Shown here: positions 40,004 through 48,530 of the stretch, one piece after another
Position numbering within the stretch: the stretch's first letter is position 1
How the letters are laid out: the number at the start of each line of letters is the position of its first letter
Source: Cognatishimia activa
GTDB taxonomy: Bacteria; Pseudomonadota; Alphaproteobacteria; Rhodobacterales; Rhodobacteraceae
Assembly: GCF_017798205.1 (NCBI RefSeq)
Contig: NZ_CP060010.1
Location: forward strand, 1,054,001 to 1,118,000
Length of the DNA stretch: 64,000 nt
Direction of reading: 5' to 3'
The notes under the pieces: model-generated
What the model was told of the DNA's origin: nothing
Databases searched by the model: none
What the model saw: the letters and a program-made list of their open reading frames with translations, nothing else
Position numbers and translations under genes: made by a program

Positions 40004-41212
40004 TCAGACGCGTTCGATGATGCTGGCGATCCCCATGCCGCCACCCACGCACATACAGATTAACGCGCGCTTTGCATTGCGGCGCTCAAGCTCGTCGAGC
40101 ATCGTGGAAACGAGGCAGGATCCGGTCGCGCCCAGAGGGTGCCCCATCGCAATCGCGCCGCCCACGACATTGAGTTTCTCGTCAGGAACTTTGAGATCAT
40201 TCTGAAGACGCAGAACCACAGAAGCAAAGGCCTCGTTGATCTCGACCAGATCGATGTCTTCTGGGGTTAGACCGGCTTTTGCCAAAGCTTTATGCGCGGC
40301 CGGACCCGGACCGGTCAGCATGATGGTCGGCTCTGTCGCTGTCACTGCAACGGACACAATACGCCCCCGTGGGGTCAAGCCCAGATCCTTGCCAACCTTC
40401 TCATTGCCCACCAGCACCATCGCCGCGCCATCCACGATACCAGAGCTGTTGCCGGGCGTATGAACGTGGTTGATCTTTTCAACGTCGGCATATTTGGCCA
40501 AGGCCACGGCGTCATATCCAAAAGCGCCCATCTGCTCAAAACTTGGACGCAGCCCGCCAAGGATCTGCATATCGGTGTTTGGCTTAATGAAGTCGTCACG
40601 CTCCAGAATGACCAGACCGTTTTCGTCCTTTACCGGCACAACAGAGCGATCAAAATACCCTGCCTCCTGCGCGGCAGCCGCCTTCTTTTGGCTGTTCATC
40701 GCCAGTTCGTCCACGTCATCGCGGCTGTAGCCGTCCACGGTCGCGATCAGATCAGCGCCGATGCCTTGCGGCACGAAGTTCGTCGCGAAGACGGTCTCTG
40801 GATCCTCGGAAAATGGCCCGCCGTCCGAGCCCATTGGCACGCGGCTCATGCTTTCATAGCCACCCGCGATAATCAGGTCTTCCCAACCAGACGCCACCCG
40901 TGCGGCCGCCGTGTTGAACGTATCCAACCCGGATGCACAAAAGCGGTTCACCTGAGCGCCGGGCACGCTTTCATCCCAACCGGCTTTTTGCAGAGCCACC
41001 TTTGGCAGAACCGCGCCCTGCTCTTTCACTGGGCTCACGCAGCCCAGCACCATGTCATCGACGCGCGACGTATCCAGATCCAGACGGTTTTGCATTTCGT
41101 CCAGCAGTGTCGTGACCAAATTGATCGGTTTGACTTCGTTCAAGGATCCATCCGCTTTCCCCTTGGATCGCGGAGTCCGGATGGCCTCATAGATAAATGC
41201 AGCGTCTGTCAT
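40004..41212 (-). CDS. 3-ketoacyl-CoA thiolase / acetyl-CoA acetyltransferase (FadA/FadI type)
   Basis: 402 residues; GAGGCGCAGGT before the ATG. Seen: nucleophilic Cys in [17 protein letters not shown], the His region in [15 protein letters not shown] and [17 protein letters not shown], and the terminal acid-base Cys in [11 protein letters not shown]. Last step of beta-oxidation, releasing acetyl-CoA (or propionyl-CoA from 2-methyl chains). It is the first gene of the downstream transcription unit, preceded by a 19-nt operator-like site at 41274-41292. Confidence 0.94.
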   Translation of the reverse strand: MTDAAFIYEAIRTPRSKGKADGSLNEVKPINLVTTLLDEMQNRLDLDTSRVDDMVLGCVSPVKEQGAVLPKVALQKAGWDESVPGAQVNRFCASGLDTFNTAAARVASGWEDLIIAGGYESMSRVPMGSDGGPFSEDPETVFATNFVPQGIGADLIATVDGYSRDDVDELAMNSQKKAAAAQEAGYFDRSVVPVKDENGLVILERDDFIKPNTDMQILGGLRPSFEQMGAFGYDAVALAKYADVEKINHVHTPGNSSGIVDGAAMVLVGNEKVGKDLGLTPRGRIVSVAVTATEPTIMLTGPGPAAHKALAKAGLTPEDIDLVEINEAFASVVLRLQNDLKVPDEKLNVVGGAIAMGHPLGATGSCLVSTMLDELERRNAKRALICMCVGGGMGIASIIERV

Positions 41213-41273
41213 ACCTGCGCCTCGCTTGCTTCTTGACTGTTCGCGGGACCAAGCCCGCGAATCTAAACATGGT

Positions 41274-41292
41274 CAAAACGCTACACTACTGT
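41274..41292 (-). promoter_or_regulatory. Operator-like site A before the thiolase gene
   Basis: Minus strand ACAGTAGTGTAGCGTTTTG, 18 of 19 bases identical to site B before the monooxygenase gene. It overlaps a -10-like TAGCGT (41283-41278) placed 17 nt after TTGTTC (41306-41301). Likely a repressor site for both transcription units. Confidence 0.6.
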
Positions 41293-41309
41293 CCAATTTC
41301 GAACAAATT

Positions 41310-42188
41310 CTATTTTTGAGTTTGCCTAGGTGACGTCCCGTCGCTTTTGTCGGAAAACGGCAGGCCATAGTGACTTTTGATGAACTTCGGCAGCCCCATC
41401 ACATAGCGACCCAGAAACTCGTCGGACTGCGCATAGAGTCCCCGCAGCGCGTAGGTCAGCCTGATCACACCGGGCGTGTAGCTGCGAGCTTTGCGTTTTT
41501 CGATGTCGTTCAAAACCCGCTCGGCCGCCTGCTGCGGCGTGAGGTAGGGCGTCAGACCCAAAAGCGGGCGCGGCATCCATTTTGACAGGGCGGCGACTCC
41601 GGGGTGCGCGGTCACGCGCTCTCCCATTTCCGAGGCGATAAACCCGAAATAAGCGGCCCCTGCAGTGGCCTCGGTCGCTAGAAGCTCCAGGCGCATGACG
41701 CGCATCATCATGTCGACCGCCGCCTTAGACGTGGAATAGGCCGCGCCAAAGGGAAAGGGGATAATCCCGGCGATCGATGACACCGCAAACAGATGCCCCC
41801 CGCTTTGGATGATCGGCGCCAGACAGGGCTGCAGAGTCCGGTAAACTCCAAGCACATTCACATTGATAACGGACTCGAAATCCTTCGGGTCTTGCGCCCA
41901 AATCGGATCGATCTTTTCGATCCCAGCGTTCGCGATGGCGACATCCAGCCGCCCATGGTCTGCCAGAACCTGCGCCACGATCTCGCGCATACGCTCCGCG
42001 TCACAGACATCGGCCACAGCCTTGGTCAGAGACGATCCGCTCAGGCTTTCAAGCGCCTCTGCGTCCCGCTCCACAGCAATGACATGCGCACCACGCCGCA
42101 AAGCTTCTTCGCTGAGGGCCCGTCCGATCCCGGCCCCCGCGCCGGTGATCAGAACCACTGCGTTCTCAAAGTCTATGCGTTTTGGCAT
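41310..42188 (-). CDS. Short-chain dehydrogenase/reductase
   Basis: 292 residues from the ATG at 42188 (GGAGGACAA directly upstream); the in-frame start at 42209 would overlap the preceding gene and has no such site. Seen: cofactor motif LITGAGAGIGRAL, NNAG-equivalent IANAGIE, catalytic Ser (SSIAGII) and Tyr-Lys in AAYSTSKAAVDMMM. The C-terminal 70 residues (LNDIEKRKARSYTPGVIRLT) are longer than the SDR core and typical of long-chain SDRs near FMO genes. Reaction: NAD(P)-dependent alcohol/ketone interconversion; likely acts in the ketone branch of the block. Confidence 0.87.
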   Translation of the reverse strand: MPKRIDFENAVVLITGAGAGIGRALSEEALRRGAHVIAVERDAEALESLSGSSLTKAVADVCDAERMREIVAQVLADHGRLDVAIANAGIEKIDPIWAQDPKDFESVINVNVLGVYRTLQPCLAPIIQSGGHLFAVSSIAGIIPFPFGAAYSTSKAAVDMMMRVMRLELLATEATAGAAYFGFIASEMGERVTAHPGVAALSKWMPRPLLGLTPYLTPQQAAERVLNDIEKRKARSYTPGVIRLTYALRGLYAQSDEFLGRYVMGLPKFIKSHYGLPFSDKSDGTSPRQTQK

Positions 42189-42205
42189 TTGTCCTCCGTG
42201 GGCCG

Positions 42206-43111
42206 TCACACGTGACGTTTTGCAAAGTCGCCGATCTGGCGAATTGTCTGATCCGCCGGTGCGAATTTTCCGTGATAGAAGGTCCAGACATGCGGCAGGT
42301 TCTCTTCTTCGTGGAAGTCTACCTCTCCGCCTGCATCACACAGCATATCCCGCAAGGCATAGCTGTCGCTGGCAAGCAGCTCGTCCTTCGCGACGACCAA
42401 AAAGCTGGGTGGTGGTGCATCAAACGTCCCAAAGATCGGCGAAAGATCAGAGTTTTTCGGATCATGATCGCCAACATAGGCATTGCGCCCGCGTGTGATC
42501 CACCCAATCGGCAACATGATATCACTCGCGATGTTCTCGCTGAAAGACGCCCCTGACATCGACAGATCTCCCCACGGAGAAATCGCGACGCAGGCCAAGG
42601 GTTTGGCAAGGCCGAGCCTCTGCAGGCGCTGCAACAGCGTAAAGACCAACCCACCGCCAGCGCTGTCACCCATTAGGATGATGTCTTCGCCTGCATAGCC
42701 TCGTTCCAGCAACCCTTCGTAGGCGTATTGAGCATCATCAATTGCTGCGGGATAGGGGTGCTCTGGCGCCAGGCGATAGTCCACCATCGCGGCGCGCTGT
42801 CCAACCTCTCCGGCGATCCGAGCCACCATTGCGCCATGGCTGATCTCATCGCCAAGCGTAAAGCCTCCGCCATGCAAATAGAGGATCACCTTCTTGGCCG
42901 ATGCGGCCTGCATGCTGCACCATAGGATGTCTACCGATCCGGAACCGGACACCAAGCGATCCGGCGCGAAACTCATGTCGCGCGAAGCTGGGAACATAGT
43001 CTTGGCATAGAGCCCTGCCGTCCAGCGCAGCTTTCGTTGATCGCGTAGAAAGGCCATCAGGGGCTTGGTGCCATAGCGCAGATGCGCGTTAACGAACCTT
43101 CGCGACAACAT
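42206..43111 (-). CDS. Alpha/beta hydrolase, HSL-type esterase
   Basis: 301 residues from the ATG at 43111 (AAGGTGG about 7 nt upstream, 1 nt after the monooxygenase stop); longer in-frame extensions lie inside the neighbour. Seen: oxyanion hole LYLHGGGFTLGDE, nucleophile elbow LMGDSAGGGLVFTLL, catalytic Asp in VAKDELLASDS and His in LPHVWTFYHG. This is the hormone-sensitive-lipase class of carboxyl esterases. Placed between a Baeyer-Villiger-like monooxygenase and an SDR gene, it would open the ester or lactone produced by the monooxygenase. Confidence 0.87.
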   Translation of the reverse strand: MLSRRFVNAHLRYGTKPLMAFLRDQRKLRWTAGLYAKTMFPASRDMSFAPDRLVSGSGSVDILWCSMQAASAKKVILYLHGGGFTLGDEISHGAMVARIAGEVGQRAAMVDYRLAPEHPYPAAIDDAQYAYEGLLERGYAGEDIILMGDSAGGGLVFTLLQRLQRLGLAKPLACVAISPWGDLSMSGASFSENIASDIMLPIGWITRGRNAYVGDHDPKNSDLSPIFGTFDAPPPSFLVVAKDELLASDSYALRDMLCDAGGEVDFHEEENLPHVWTFYHGKFAPADQTIRQIGDFAKRHV

Positions 43112-43112
43112 C

Positions 43113-44579
43113 CTAAGCCACCTTGCCCTTCGGTGCCGAGGCCACCAGTTCAGACGGATCCGGCCTTTCCGTGATCCGCAGGAACTCGTCCCAGTCATAG
43201 GGGAAGATCGTGGGCTGCCCAGAGGCATCCAGATACCAGCTTTGACAGCCACCAACCCAGACCGTGTCCTTCACGCCGGCGGATATGTAATTGGCAAACT
43301 CCTCAACCGCTTTTGACGTCGGCTCGATCGCATCGGTTTCCCCATTGCGCCACATATCGATCAACTGCATCACATAGCCCATCTGGCGTTCCGCAATCCC
43401 AATGATCGTGTTGTTGCCAATTGGCGTACCTGGCCCCAGCATCAGGACGAAATTCGGGAAATGTTCCAACAAGACGCCACGGTGCGTGCGATACTGCCCC
43501 GCGCCCCAACTGTCTTCGATACGATGTCCGCCTCGGCCCACGAGGTTCATCGGACGCATGTAGTTGAAGTTGTGAAACCCCGTGGAATAGATCAGCACAT
43601 CCAATTCGTGCAACGTGCCGTCCTTGGTGCGGATGCCGCCGCTTTCGATCTTATCAATGCCCTCAGTGATCAGATGCGCGTTGGGTTTTTGAATGGCCCC
43701 ATAGAAACTCGTATTGATCACAAGCCTTTTGCAGCCCACCTCGTAATCCGGCCTTAGCTTGGCCCGAAGGTCTTTGTCCCGTATGCGCCAAAGGTGGCCC
43801 TTGCAGAGAACATTCATCACCTGATTGGGCAGCCATTTTCCGACCGTCGCATTGATGAACACATTCTGAACCAGCCACCTATAGGCGGCTTTCCAACCCT
43901 GCATCCGCTCGGGCTTGCGCTGCCAGCGTCGGCGCAGCCATTCTGGAAAACGAATGTTAGGAACAGGCGCGACCCATTGCGGCGTGCGCTGAAAGATCGA
44001 GACCTCGTTGCCGCCTTTGATCAGCTCTGGGATCACCTGATGCGCGGTGGACCCGGTGCCGATCACGCCAATCCGCTTGCCTGTCAGGTCAACATCATGC
44101 CGCCACTGTGCCGTGTGCCAGTGCTCTCCCGCAAAGTCGTCCTTGCCGTCAATCTCGGGCCACTTGGGATGGTGCAAAATCCCCGTCGCCGAGATCACAA
44201 AATCCACCGCAAACGCGTCACCCTTACTGGTTTCGACGTGCCATTTGCCGTCATCCCCATAGACACAGGACGTCACCGCCTCGCCAAAACGCGCGTTGTC
44301 CGTGACGCCATATTTGCGGCCTACATGTTCCATGTATTCCTGAAGCTCGCCGCCAAACGCGAGGTGGTGCGTCCAGACATAGGGCTCGAAGGAATAGCAA
44401 TAATGCGGCGCGGGAATATCACAGGCGATCCCGGGGTATGTGTTCTCACGCCATGTTCCCCCGACCTTGTCGGCTTTTTCGATAAACGTGAGATCTGTGA
44501 TCCCCGCTTCGCGCAGCTTGATATAGACAAGCATGCCCGTCGCACCGGCACCAATGATCAAGACAGAGGGTTGACGCAT
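43113..44579 (-). CDS. Flavin monooxygenase, Baeyer-Villiger type (atypical fingerprint)
   Basis: 488 residues from the ATG at 44579 (GGAG 10 nt upstream); an ATG at 44615 would add 12 residues without a ribosome binding site. Seen: FAD Rossmann SVLIIGAGATGMLVYIKL (5-22), GGTWRENTYPGIACD (40-54), and the second NADPH Rossmann IGVIGTGSTAHQVIPEL (170-186). The type I BVMO fingerprint FxGxxxHxxxW(P/D) is present at 149-160 as FAGEHWHTAQWR, with Arg in the last place. Inferred: inserts oxygen next to a ketone to give an ester or lactone; simple N- or S-oxygenation is the alternative. First gene of its unit. Confidence 0.85.
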   Translation of the reverse strand: MRQPSVLIIGAGATGMLVYIKLREAGITDLTFIEKADKVGGTWRENTYPGIACDIPAPHYCYSFEPYVWTHHLAFGGELQEYMEHVGRKYGVTDNARFGEAVTSCVYGDDGKWHVETSKGDAFAVDFVISATGILHHPKWPEIDGKDDFAGEHWHTAQWRHDVDLTGKRIGVIGTGSTAHQVIPELIKGGNEVSIFQRTPQWVAPVPNIRFPEWLRRRWQRKPERMQGWKAAYRWLVQNVFINATVGKWLPNQVMNVLCKGHLWRIRDKDLRAKLRPDYEVGCKRLVINTSFYGAIQKPNAHLITEGIDKIESGGIRTKDGTLHELDVLIYSTGFHNFNYMRPMNLVGRGGHRIEDSWGAGQYRTHRGVLLEHFPNFVLMLGPGTPIGNNTIIGIAERQMGYVMQLIDMWRNGETDAIEPTSKAVEEFANYISAGVKDTVWVGGCQSWYLDASGQPTIFPYDWDEFLRITERPDPSELVASAPKGKVA

Positions 44580-44612
44580 CGCCTCTTTGCTCCGAAGAAA
44601 TACATTAATGAA

Positions 44613-44631
44613 CAAAACACTACACTACTGT
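44613..44631 (-). promoter_or_regulatory. Operator-like site B before the monooxygenase gene
   Basis: Minus strand ACAGTAGTGTAGTGTTTTG, 18/19 match to site A. It lies after a perfect TTGACA (44643-44638), covering the -10 area. The overlapping ACTAC-T-GTAGT (44624-44634) is an 11-bp near-palindrome. Confidence 0.6.
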
Positions 44632-44672
44632 AGTATCTGTCAATGGTTTTCCGGACCAAAAGGCGAATGCCC

Positions 44673-45635
44673 CTACGTCGCTGCGCCTTGGCGTTCCTGA
44701 CCACGCGCCACCAAACAAAGCCAATCATGCGCAATCGTCGCCGCAGCAATCGCAGTGATTTCGGCATGATCATAAGCCGGCGCGACCTCGACCACATCCA
44801 TGCCAACCAAATTCAGCCCTTCCAGACCACGCATCAACTCTAGCGCCTGCCATGATGCCAGACCACCCGCGACAGGCGTCCCCGTCCCGGGGGCAAAGGC
44901 CGGGTCCAGACAATCGATGTCAAAGGAAATATAGACCGGCCGATCTCCGGCTCGAGACCTCAGAACCTCAAGCGCTGCATCGACACCGTTTCTGTGGACC
45001 CAAGGCGCGGTTAACTTCTCGATACCAACATCCGCGTCATTGTGGGTACGTATCCCAACCTGCGTCGAGGAAGCCACATCCACGATCCCTTCGCTGACCC
45101 CACGCGCGAACATCGTGCCGTGGTCGAGGCGCGAGCCGTCGTCCTCCCAAGTGTCGCAATGCGCGTCGAATTGGATCAATGTCAAAGGACCATGGTGTTT
45201 GGCGTGCGCCTTCAGCAACGGGTAGGATACAAAATGGTCGCCCCCAAGGCTTAACAACTTGGTGCCCTGTGCCAGGATCTGATCGGCATGCGCCTCAATA
45301 GCCTCTGCGATCGAACCCGGATGATGCGGGTCCAAAGCACAATCTCCGTAGTCGACGACCGACAGCATATCAAAGGGATCAAATCCAAAGGGAAACGCCT
45401 TGAGTTCGGCCAATTGCACAGAGGCCGCGCGAATGGCGCGCGGGCCAAGGCGGCAGCCGGGCCGATAGGTGACCGCGCAATCATAGGGGATGCCCGTGAC
45501 GGCAACATCCACATCTGAAAGGTCTCGGGAATAACGGCGGCGCAGAAAACTGGTGACGCCACCATAGGTCATCTCGTGCCAGCGCCCCATATTGCTGTCT
45601 GAACGGAATGCGAAATCGCCGTCTTGTTCGCTCAT
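44673..45635 (-). CDS. Agmatinase-like ureohydrolase
   Basis: 320 residues. Manganese enzyme that removes urea from a guanidino compound. Seen: metal-binding GGDHFVSYPLLKAH, FDAHCDTWEDD and SFDIDCLDPAFAPGTGTP with all usual His/Asp ligands. Arginase, agmatinase, guanidinobutyrase and formiminoglutamase share these, and sequence alone does not separate them. The polyamine transport and gamma-glutamylation neighbours favour agmatine to putrescine plus urea. It overlaps the upstream amidotransferase gene by 4 nt (ATGA) and is the last gene of that operon. Confidence 0.88.
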   Translation of the reverse strand: MSEQDGDFAFRSDSNMGRWHEMTYGGVTSFLRRRYSRDLSDVDVAVTGIPYDCAVTYRPGCRLGPRAIRAASVQLAELKAFPFGFDPFDMLSVVDYGDCALDPHHPGSIAEAIEAHADQILAQGTKLLSLGGDHFVSYPLLKAHAKHHGPLTLIQFDAHCDTWEDDGSRLDHGTMFARGVSEGIVDVASSTQVGIRTHNDADVGIEKLTAPWVHRNGVDAALEVLRSRAGDRPVYISFDIDCLDPAFAPGTGTPVAGGLASWQALELMRGLEGLNLVGMDVVEVAPAYDHAEITAIAAATIAHDWLCLVARGQERQGAAT

Positions 45636-46360
45636 GACGCAGCCCTCGTTTCCTTGTCCAGCAAGAGGGATTTCAGCACCCTCACCAAATCCGCCGCCGT
45701 GTCTGCGCGGTCATAGGACGCCTCGGCAGCTTCGGCCTCGGCCTGCGAGAACACCTGACCCGCGCGCAGCTTCGCAAGATCGCGCAAGTAGGGTTCTCGG
45801 AACTCCGGATGGCCCTGCACCGTCAGTGCAAAGCCCGGATAGTACAAAGCCGCATTCTCGCAAAACTCGGAACGCGCCACCCGCTGCGCGCCTTGCGGAA
45901 TGTCCACGACCTGATCCTGGTGAAACGCAGAGAGTGTCATGATTGACTGATCCGAGGTATCCTCAAGCGGCCCTTCAGAGCGATAGTCATGCAACCCAAG
46001 CCCCCAGCCCTTGTCAGATTTCCGAACCTCGCCCCCCAAGGCCTGCGCGATAATCTGATGCCCGAAACAGATGCCAAACATTGGCCTGCCTGCGTCTCGG
46101 CAAGCCCGAATGAAATCCTCTAGAGGCGCAATCCAAGGATGGTCCTCATAGGCTCCGAACTTTGATCCCGTAATGACCCAAAGATCGTGATCCATGGGCG
46201 AGGATGGGATCTGCCCATCCAGAACCGCATAGTCCGAAAACTCTGCGCCCAACTCGGCCAGCCAAGCGGCGACCATAGCGGGATAGTTCGAATAACGGCC
46301 CGCCAATTCTTCAGGGGGCCGCCCCGTTTCCAGAACTCCGATAGACAGGCGCTTTGTCAT
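45632..46360 (-). CDS. Class I glutamine amidotransferase (GMP-synthase-like)
   Basis: 242 residues from the ATG at 46360 (GAGGG 7 nt upstream; an in-frame GTG two codons earlier is less likely). Seen: nucleophile Cys in GICFGHQIIAQAL and the His-Glu pair in TVQGHPEFR, giving a complete Cys-His-Glu triad. No synthetase partner is attached. Known: in polyamine catabolism PuuD hydrolyses gamma-glutamyl-GABA, but PuuD is a different (C26) branch with a GVCRG-type nucleophile elbow. Inferred: this gene may play the same role from the GMPS-like branch. Alternatively it supplies ammonia. Co-transcribed with the ligase and ureohydrolase. Confidence 0.8.
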   Translation of the reverse strand: MTKRLSIGVLETGRPPEELAGRYSNYPAMVAAWLAELGAEFSDYAVLDGQIPSSPMDHDLWVITGSKFGAYEDHPWIAPLEDFIRACRDAGRPMFGICFGHQIIAQALGGEVRKSDKGWGLGLHDYRSEGPLEDTSDQSIMTLSAFHQDQVVDIPQGAQRVARSEFCENAALYYPGFALTVQGHPEFREPYLRDLAKLRAGQVFSQAEAEAAEASYDRADTAADLVRVLKSLLLDKETRAAS

Positions 46361-46370
46361 GGTCACACCC

Positions 46371-47717
46371 TCACAGTCTCGACAAATAGGCGCTGTATTC
46401 CACAGGCGAGATCACCGTGGTCAGCTCAGCGATCTCTTCGCGGCGCACGATGGCATAAAGATCCCGGAACGCCTGCCCAAAGACATCTGCCGCAACCTCA
46501 GACTGTGCAAACCGCTCGACGGCCGTGGACCAGTCATGGGTCAGCAGTGGTTGCGGTTTCGCATCTGGGTGGTCAATCTGAAGCTGAAGATCGGGCTGGT
46601 GTTCAAGCCCGTAGAGGATGCCGCCCAGAATCGCTGCCAAAGCGAGGTAGGGGTTCACATCGGCACCGGAAATCCGATGTTCCAACCGCGCCGCTTTGCC
46701 AGATGTTTCCGGAAGTCGGATTGCAGCCGCGCGGTGATCAAAGCCCCATTCAGGCGCCGAGGGCGCGAAGCTCTTTGGCTGGAAGCGACGGTAAGAATTC
46801 AGATGCGGTGCAAAGATGGCCTGCAGGTCGCGCATGGTGGCCAAGGTTCCGGCAATCGCATGACGCATCGGGTCTGACAGGTCACCGGAGGCCTCCGCCG
46901 CCAGCACATTTGTGCCCTCCTCATCGACCAAAGACACATGTGCATGCATGCCATTTCCGGGGTGTTGCGCATAGGGTTTCGCCATAAAGGTCGCCTCATA
47001 GCCGTGTTTTGACGCGACTATTCGGACCAACCGCCGGAACAACAACGCTGTATCCGCAGCGGCCAAGACATCACCCGTGTGGTGGAAATTGATTTCAAAC
47101 TGCCCGGGCCCGTATTCCGCAATCAATGTGTCTGTGGGCAAGCCTTGCTGTTTCGCGGCCTCTTTGATCTCTTCGAGCATAGCCGAATGACGCCCCAGAA
47201 CCTCAAGATCGTAGTTCTGAGCTTCGGGCAAACGGTCTGGCGGCTCTGGCGCGTCTGACGCTGCGCCACGCGCTTTCACGATGTAAAATTCCAATTCTGT
47301 TGCAACGACAGGCTTCAAACCGCGCGCGGCGAAACGATCTCCAACTTTGCGCAAAAGCTCTCTAGTCGAGGACTCCCCGATCTCGCCCGTGGCATCCTTC
47401 ATTTCAACCAATACCTGCGCCACATTGCCGTCGGCCCATGGCACGGGTGCCAATGTGCTCGCAACGGGCGTCAGTACCCCATCCGGGTCTCCGACAACGA
47501 TCCCCTGCCCTGTTGCTTCGACTTCCCAACCAAGGATGCAAGGCGTGTAGGTCGAAATCGGCAACCGCGCGGCCCCAGAGGTCAGCTTGCCGATATCCTC
47601 GCCGGGCAACCACTTGCCGCGCAAAATCGCGTTGATGTCGCAGAGCATCAGCTCGACGCGATCAGGCTTGCCGTGTTGGGCGCAGTAGTCCTGCCAGATC
47701 TTTTCAAAGTCGCTCAC
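46371..47717 (-). CDS. Glutamine-synthetase-family gamma-glutamyl ligase (PuuA-like), copy 1
   Basis: 448 residues from a GTG (GAGGG 5 nt upstream). Seen: N-terminal beta-grasp followed by the catalytic barrel with ELEFYIV, GPGQFEINFHHTGD, FMAKPYAQHPGNGMHAHVSL, and RLPETSGKAARLEHRISGAD. The usual C-terminal adenylylation tyrosine loop of GlnA is absent, which together with the NPYLALAAILGG ending points to the PuuA/GlnA3 group that joins glutamate to amines. Probably gamma-glutamylates putrescine or a related amine. It sits after the transporter genes. Confidence 0.85.
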   Translation of the reverse strand: MSDFEKIWQDYCAQHGKPDRVELMLCDINAILRGKWLPGEDIGKLTSGAARLPISTYTPCILGWEVEATGQGIVVGDPDGVLTPVASTLAPVPWADGNVAQVLVEMKDATGEIGESSTRELLRKVGDRFAARGLKPVVATELEFYIVKARGAASDAPEPPDRLPEAQNYDLEVLGRHSAMLEEIKEAAKQQGLPTDTLIAEYGPGQFEINFHHTGDVLAAADTALLFRRLVRIVASKHGYEATFMAKPYAQHPGNGMHAHVSLVDEEGTNVLAAEASGDLSDPMRHAIAGTLATMRDLQAIFAPHLNSYRRFQPKSFAPSAPEWGFDHRAAAIRLPETSGKAARLEHRISGADVNPYLALAAILGGILYGLEHQPDLQLQIDHPDAKPQPLLTHDWSTAVERFAQSEVAADVFGQAFRDLYAIVRREEIAELTTVISPVEYSAYLSRL

Positions 47718-47726
47718 GGGTACCCT

Positions 47727-48530
47727 CTATGTTTTGCTGTCGAGATCACGCTGCAGGGCGGCGCGTTTGGAAATAAGAGATGCGGAGATCACGCCTGTCG
47801 CCACGATGGCGATCAGGATCGTAGAAAGCGCGTTAATTTCAGGACTGACGCCCAGGCGGATCGACGACCAAATCTTAATCGGAAGCGTCGTTGCCGACGG
47901 GCCGGAAGTAAAGCTCGCGATCACCAGATCGTCGAGCGATAGGGTGAAGGCCAATAGCCAGCCCGAGATCACTGCAGGTGCGATGACCGGTAGGGTCACA
48001 AGCCGAAAGGCTTCAAACGGGGTGCAGCCTAGGTCCAGCGCGGCTTCTTCGAGCGATTGATCAAAGCTTGCCAAACGCGCCGAAACCACGACCGAGACAA
48101 AGCACATAGAAAACGTCGTGTGCGCCAGAACAATCGTCAGAACACCGCGATCCAGCCCGAGCGAGATAAACAGCAACAGCAGCGACAGGCCGGTAATGAC
48201 TTCGGGCATTACCAGCGGTGCATAGATCATGCCGGAGAAGATCGTTCTCCCCGGAAAACGCCCTGCCCTGACAAGCACATAGGCGGCCATTGTGCCCAGA
48301 ACCGTCGCCAATAAAGACGAGAAAATCGCCACGCGTAGGGTCACATAGGCCGCATCCAGAAAGGCCTCGTTGCGGAAAAGCTCACCGTACCATTTGGTCG
48401 AGAACCCGGCCCAGACGGTGACCAGTTTTGACTCGTTGAAGCTATAGATCACAAGGATCAGCATCGGCAGATAAAGAAACGCAAAACCAATCGTCAGAGA
48501 GGTCGCGTTGAACCAGCTAAACCGCCTCAT
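47727..48530 (-). CDS. Spermidine/putrescine-type ABC transporter permease (PotC/PotI)
   Basis: 267 residues, six hydrophobic helices. Seen: the binding-protein-dependent transport signature EEAALDLGCTPFEAFRLVTLP (EAA loop) that docks to the ATPase, and YLPMLILVIYSFNESKL at the start, typical of PotC/PotI. Overlaps the partner permease gene by 4 nt. With PotF, PotG and PotH it forms a complete uptake system. Confidence 0.93.
   Translation of the reverse strand: MRRFSWFNATSLTIGFAFLYLPMLILVIYSFNESKLVTVWAGFSTKWYGELFRNEAFLDAAYVTLRVAIFSSLLATVLGTMAAYVLVRAGRFPGRTIFSGMIYAPLVMPEVITGLSLLLLFISLGLDRGVLTIVLAHTTFSMCFVSVVVSARLASFDQSLEEAALDLGCTPFEAFRLVTLPVIAPAVISGWLLAFTLSLDDLVIASFTSGPSATTLPIKIWSSIRLGVSPEINALSTILIAIVATGVISASLISKRAALQRDLDSKT

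Noticed and set aside
46371-47717. Housekeeping glutamine synthetase GlnA
   Set aside because: It lacks the adenylylation site, starts with GTG inside a polyamine operon, and has no glnB partner; PuuA-like ligase fits better.
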